A stretch of 64,000 bases of DNA. It comes from Mortierella sp. BCC40632. Taxonomy: Eukaryota > Mortierellomycota > Mortierellomycetes > Mortierellales > Mortierellaceae. Position 1 is the stretch's first letter; each line of letters begins with the position of its first letter. Under the pieces are notes generated by a model, which saw only the letters and a program-made list of their open reading frames with translations, had not been told where the DNA came from and searched no databases. The stretch is taken from NCBI GenBank assembly GCA_011634665.1, contig WAEK01000004.1:1144001-1208000 (forward strand), given 5' to 3'. Positions 59,375 to 64,000 of the stretch are shown piece by piece. The position numbers and the translations under genes were made by a program.

Positions 59375-59444
<70 letters not shown>

Positions 59445-59501
59445 CTCTCTCTCTCTCTCTTTCTTTTCCTTCTTGATTTAATTGTTGTAAAAAAATCTAT
59501 G

Positions 59502-59532
<31 letters not shown>

Positions 59533-60512
59533 AAAAAATGGAGGAGGAGGGGGAGGAGAGGAGGAGAAAAAAGGAGAGAAGGAAGCTTTTTTTTTTTGGT
59601 TTTCTTTTAAATTGTCTTCTTTTATTCAATTCAAGGTTCGATTGATAAAAAAAAAAAAAAAAAAAAAATGGTAGTTGGGAAGGAAAGGAGGAAGAACGAA
59701 AAGGAAAGAAAAAAAAAACAATAGAGAAAAAAAAAAGGAAAGAGTTGAAAATCTGATAGAAATAAGAACTGAAGAAGAAGAAAAGAAGAAGAAAGAAGAA
59801 GAAAAGAAGAAGAACTTTTGAAAAGAAAAAAAAAAAAAAAGGATCAAAAAAAAAATCGAAGGATATGGGAAAAAGCAAAAATCAAAACAAGAAAAAAGAA
59901 AAAGAAAAGAAAAGGTTAATCCCTCTTCGAAGAAAAATAAAATTAAGAGGTTTGGGAAACGTCCCTCTTTGATCCCTTTGAAAAAAAAAAATCGATAAAT
60001 CGATCTGACGATGTTTGCCAGTGGATCGTCTTTTGGACCATGGAAAAATATCTGTGCTCAGAAAGAGAAAAATAAAGAAAAAAAAAAAAGGACAAAAGAT
60101 CGAATCATCGCCAAAGAAAAAAAAGCCAGAGAGAGAGAGAAAGAAAGAGAGAAAATGAAAAAAGAGAAAGAAAGAAAAAAGGGAAAGGATGATGAGAAAT
60201 AAGAGAAATGGAGGAACGGAATAGGAGGAATCATCCTCGACTCTCCTCGATTTTTCAGGGTCTCTTTTTTTTTTCTTTTCCTTTCTTTTCTTTTCTTTTC
60301 TTTTTTCTCTCTCCTGGAGGTGGGAGGAAATCCTCCCCCCATCTTTGCGTCCATTTTGTTTTTTTTTTTTTTCTTTTCCTCCTTCTCCTCCTCTTCTTCC
60401 TCCTCCTCCTCGTTCTCTTCCTACTCTCTATTTTCTCTTCTTCTCCTTCTCCTCCCTTTTCTCTTTCTTCTCATCATTTTTTTTTTTTTTTTTTTTGGAC
60501 ATTTCGTGTTCT
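58999..60512. other. Homopolymer-dominated spacer between convergent genes
   Basis: Contains a T run of roughly 70 bases (about 59376-59444), A runs (59502-59530, 59646-59668), and long A/G-rich then C/T-rich stretches. Both flanking genes end toward it, so it is shared 3' flank. All open frames here encode poly-Phe, poly-Lys or similar and are not genes. Confidence 0.75.
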
Positions 60513-61096
60513 TTAACCGCCTTTGCTGTCGACAATCTTCTTTTGCACTGCAGCATACTTGCGCTTGAGCTTGCTCACGATCCTGGATTGTTGAGCCTGT
60601 TTCGAGATCTTTTGTGCAATCTGGATCAACCGATTGTCATCCTGAATGTCCATCTTGGCGTTCAACATTTCCATGGTTCGTTCAAAATTGTTTTGAATCA
60701 ACATGGCTATATGCGGAGGAAATTCATTTTTTTTTTTTTTAGTCAGTCATCTCTCCCATCGAGTAGTCTCTTCAACATAGCTACCCTCTCTCTCTCTCTC
60801 TCTCTCCCTTCCTGACCAGATAACATTTTGAACGATAACCAAACAAACAAAGAAATAATAAATAAATAAATAAATAAATAATAAATAGAGGTAGCTCTCT
60901 TACGTTCATGATACTTGAGGAGCGCTAGTGCCATAAAGTAGAGCCAGTCAAATCCTTCCAAGAGAAAGATATCCCAGATACGCAACAAAGTCCTGTATGG
61001 TACTACCCCTCCAGAGTACAAAGTGATGTACCACCGTGATGCAAAACTTGGTGTTGAAATCGCCATATTTTTCTAAAATCAAGTCACCAAATTATC

Positions 61097-61137
<41 letters not shown>

Positions 61138-62238
61138 TTTTGTTAGGTTGATGGCAATATATAACTCATCTCATTGACCCTCCTCCTCATGAATGTGCGA
61201 CTCAATTCCTAGAAAAAAGATCCATACCAATGCTTGAAAGACTTTGGGAGCATAGATCTTTGTCAACTCTTCCTGGATATAAAACGCTTCAAAGAGTGCT
61301 GGGAATCCTGGAACGACGAGATCGCGGATATTGTAGCGATCAAACAACTGAGCCAATAGCACAAAGGTTTTCTCCTCATCAAAAAAAGTGAGCATCGTGG
61401 CGACGACACTCGCCATTCCTTGACAATATCCAACACGTCGGTTGTAGTTGGAATATGCCTTGAGTACACTAAAGAGTGCACATTGCCTGAGGAGGAGGAG
61501 GAGGAGGGGGGGGGAGTGTGGGAAAGGGGTGAGATGAGGGGGAGAGACAGATATTAAAAAGGAAAGGTCAGTCTGAATGAATAGGTTGTAGGACAGAGGG
61601 TAACTATGAAAGAAAACGAAGAAAAAAAGGGCAGTCGATTCCTTAGGGAGCTCCTTACCCTGGTCCATATCGTGTCCTGAACATGATATGTCCATGCATT
61701 GTCCTAAATATCAAAAATAAACATGCCAATAGCAGCAAAACAATCATCAAATCGTATCATTAATAAATAATGATAATAATTTCATTCTTCATCCTCAAAT
61801 CACTCTGAATATGATTTTCTCTTTGACATCTGACCCTATGCCCTTACCGTGGAATATCTAGATCAATCTGTTCCTCTTCTGGGGACGCAATCTCGAGCAT
61901 GTCCTAAATATGATCCCACACACACACAAACACACAAGGGTAGAGTCAGAAGGGCTGAGTCTGGATATTCAAGATTGTCATTTCTTTTTGGTCACGTCGG
62001 ACCCAGTATTCCTGGAATAAAATGTATCAACTCTCTTACATGGTAGATCTGACGAATGTTGGGATCGAATCCTTCCGATTTTTTGGTGATCAAATAGGTC
62101 CTATAATTTCAAAAGGGGAGATAGGGGCAGGGGGAAGAAAAGAAGGAAGGAAGGAGTAAAAAGATATCCTACTAGGTAAGTAAGGGGTGCAATTTTGAAA
62201 CAACCCCTGAGAAAAGCACAGGAATAAACAAAAGACAA

Positions 62239-62270
<32 letters not shown>

Positions 62271-63982
62271 CAAACCATTAAAAATAAAATATAAAAAAGA
62301 GTTGTTACCATGCTGTGGCCCTCCAGCAGTCAGGAATTCCCTTGTAAACACGCGAAGTAAACTATACGAGTCGAATTGTTGTTGTTGCGGTGGTTGTTAT
62401 TTTGATCCGCGATCCGCCCAACGATGAAAGAACAAGGAAGGAAAGGAAAAAAAAAAAAAAAGTAGGAAGCGCCTTTGCATCAGTAACAAGTCCTGTCCTA
62501 CGGGGATTTCAATGAATAGAGAGAGATGCCACCAGAGCAGAAAAGTGCATCCGTCTCTCTCTCTGTGTATGTGTACCTTTGAGTTGTTGGGAAAGGTGTA
62601 TTCTGTCTCCTGGACATCTGAGGTGTATTGCTTTGCCATCTTGGCCCATTTCAGGCTCCTCTGTTGTTCCTTCCTGATGGCCTTTGTTCGCTCTCTATCA
62701 GGACGACCACATATTTGTGTGTATGTGTGAGAGAGAGAGAGAGAGAGAGAGAGCAGATCGGGTGAAAAAGGCTCTGGTTAGGACAAGGGCTCTGTTGCGT
62801 GTGTAGTGGAATGAGCAAAGTTCGGATCAGACGAATCTAGTCCGGGGACTGTGATTGGATTCTGATTTTTTTTTTTTTTTTTTTTTTTGTCTCCCCGCTC
62901 TCTGTATCGCCACGCACAGACCTACGCGCTGCCAAGGATTGGGCCGACGGAGATCGATGGTTGGGCGGATGGTTGTTGCTTCGCCCTTGACCGTTAGGAA
63001 TGTTGCTACTGGTGTTACTTCCGTTGCCATACCTTTCCGAGGATGGTGTTCTGCCTTCCTCGACCAAGAAGCCATATCTACACACATACACATACACACA
63101 CACGCACACACGCATACAAGTACAGATTGACACAGATTAGATTATATTTGTTGTTGGCGTTGTTGTGCACATTGGGTTGCGTGTCGTGTTATTGGGTTTA
63201 GGGCGTCCAATCCAGGTCATAATCCAGTGAGAGCGTATCATAAAAAAATGCAAGAAACAGAGAGATAGAGAGAGAGAGATAGATAGAGAGAGAGAGAGAG
63301 AGAAGGATGCAATGCAAATGCATGCACAGCACATTTCGTCAGTTTAAAAATACACCATTGTGTTTCTTGCTCTCCTTCTTTCTATTGTTCCCTAATGTGG
63401 TACCCACTTTGACACTCGTTGAGGAACAATAACACACATACACAAACATACACAAAAAAAAAAAAAAAAACTGCTCCCCTACCTGTCAACAAGACCATAG
63501 AGTTTTTCGTCCAAGGGAATCACGGCTACAGGTGTCACCTGGTCCTGAGGGGTCCTTCCATTGCAATGACCGTTCACACCTGTAATGCCATGACTGATAC
63601 TCCCGTTATTGTTGCCGTTGTAGTTATAAGTCGAGCTAATGTCGCGTGGGATTGAGGACATGGACCAGGCCGGGGAGAGAGTCCCTCCTCCGTTGCCGCC
63701 CTCGATCCCGCCTGTCCCTGTACCTCCTGTGCCTGCGTCGCTGCCTCCAAACAAATGCGCACTACCTCCACCCGAGGTCCGGATGCCGCCGCCCCCTCCT
63801 CCACCTCCTCTAGAGTCGCTCACGGTCCTTGTCCGATGAAGTCCCGAAACCGACGACGACGCCGAGGTCGAGGGGGCCCTGGCATGTCGTGTGGACGAAG
63901 TGTAGATCGATCCAATGTCCATCGTATCCTGGTTAGCAGCACTGGCTCCATCAAAGTCCGAGCCAGAATGACTTCTTGCCAT
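60513..63982 (-). CDS. TBC-domain Rab GTPase-activating protein (5' end may be outside)
   Basis: TBC proteins accelerate GTP hydrolysis by Rab GTPases in vesicle traffic. Ten exons close in phase: 63982-63483, 63077-62922, 62694-62577, 62361-62309, 62100-62040, 61903-61848, 61703-61659, 61486-61228, 61072-60904 and 60706-60513, giving 536 residues from the ATG at 63982. The N-terminal 170 residues are Ser/Gly-rich low complexity. A LYGLVDRYGFL segment and a basic LKWAKM segment lead into the TBC domain: VYKGIPDCWRATAW, the arginine finger in DLDIPRT, the glutamine finger in VGYCQGM, and TLLRIWDIFLLEG. Both finger residues are present. The frame stays open, Ala-rich, from 63982 to the right edge, so an upstream start is possible. 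Several introns are 50-100 bp; others carry long A/T or GA repeats (for example 63255-63302). Confidence 0.92.
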
Positions 63983-64000
63983 GGCAGCCGTCGCAGCCGC

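Noticed and set aside
59239..60354. Poly-Phe, poly-Lys and Glu/Lys-rich frames on both strands
   Set aside because: Products of homopolymer and A/G or C/T tracts; no splice structure or domain.

Overview
This window looks like nuclear DNA of an early-diverging filamentous fungus, most likely Mucoromycota and probably Mortierellaceae. That placement is an inference. It rests on densely spliced genes with mostly short GT-AG introns, very long A/T homopolymers confined to introns and spacers, a Crinkler-type N-terminal domain, fragmented LTR/Gag sequence, and a set of conserved eukaryotic housekeeping genes. No bacterial, viral or organellar gene block is visible. Gene models were built by matching GT/AG sites with codon phase across each junction. 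Every multi-exon model listed with exon coordinates closes in phase.

Left gene block (1-10.1 kb): an MCM-binding protein (minus, runs off the left edge), an Arp9-like actin-related protein (minus), a TVP23 Golgi membrane protein (plus, divergent from the Arp gene) and an aldo-keto reductase with a presequence-like N-terminus (plus), preceded by a minisatellite.

Accessory block (10.1-27.4 kb): repeat-rich and gene-poor. It holds a 164-bp hAT-type MITE with a perfect 8-bp target duplication and a decayed relative, a small four-exon gene with a decayed partial duplicate, four related LTR-like sequences, a frameshifted gag, an intact 488-codon Gag-like ORF without pol, a damaged Crinkler-like gene, a small secreted six-cysteine protein, zinc-ribbon mobile-gene remnants, and a dispersed repeat family of unknown identity.

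Right gene block (27.4-64 kb): a half-size ABCA transporter, an unrecognised 779-aa protein, mitochondrial 2-oxoglutarate dehydrogenase E1 (minus), a LisH-WD40 protein, the SAC1 phosphoinositide phosphatase, a secreted protein with a GPI-like tail, a probably mitochondrial lysyl-tRNA synthetase, an EAF1/VID21-like NuA4 subunit with a huge glutamine-rich C-terminus, a homopolymer-dominated spacer, and a TBC-domain Rab GAP (minus, reaching the right edge).

Functional themes: membrane traffic and lipid signalling (TVP23, SAC1, TBC, ABCA), mitochondrial metabolism and translation (2-oxoglutarate dehydrogenase, LysRS), and chromatin or replication (MCMBP, Arp9, EAF1). These are ordinary neighbours in a fungal genome and nothing suggests an operon-like cluster. 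Nothing seen amounts to a clearly new system. The best leads are the intact Gag-only ORF, the fresh MITE insertion, the knottin-pattern secreted protein and the zinc-ribbon remnants.
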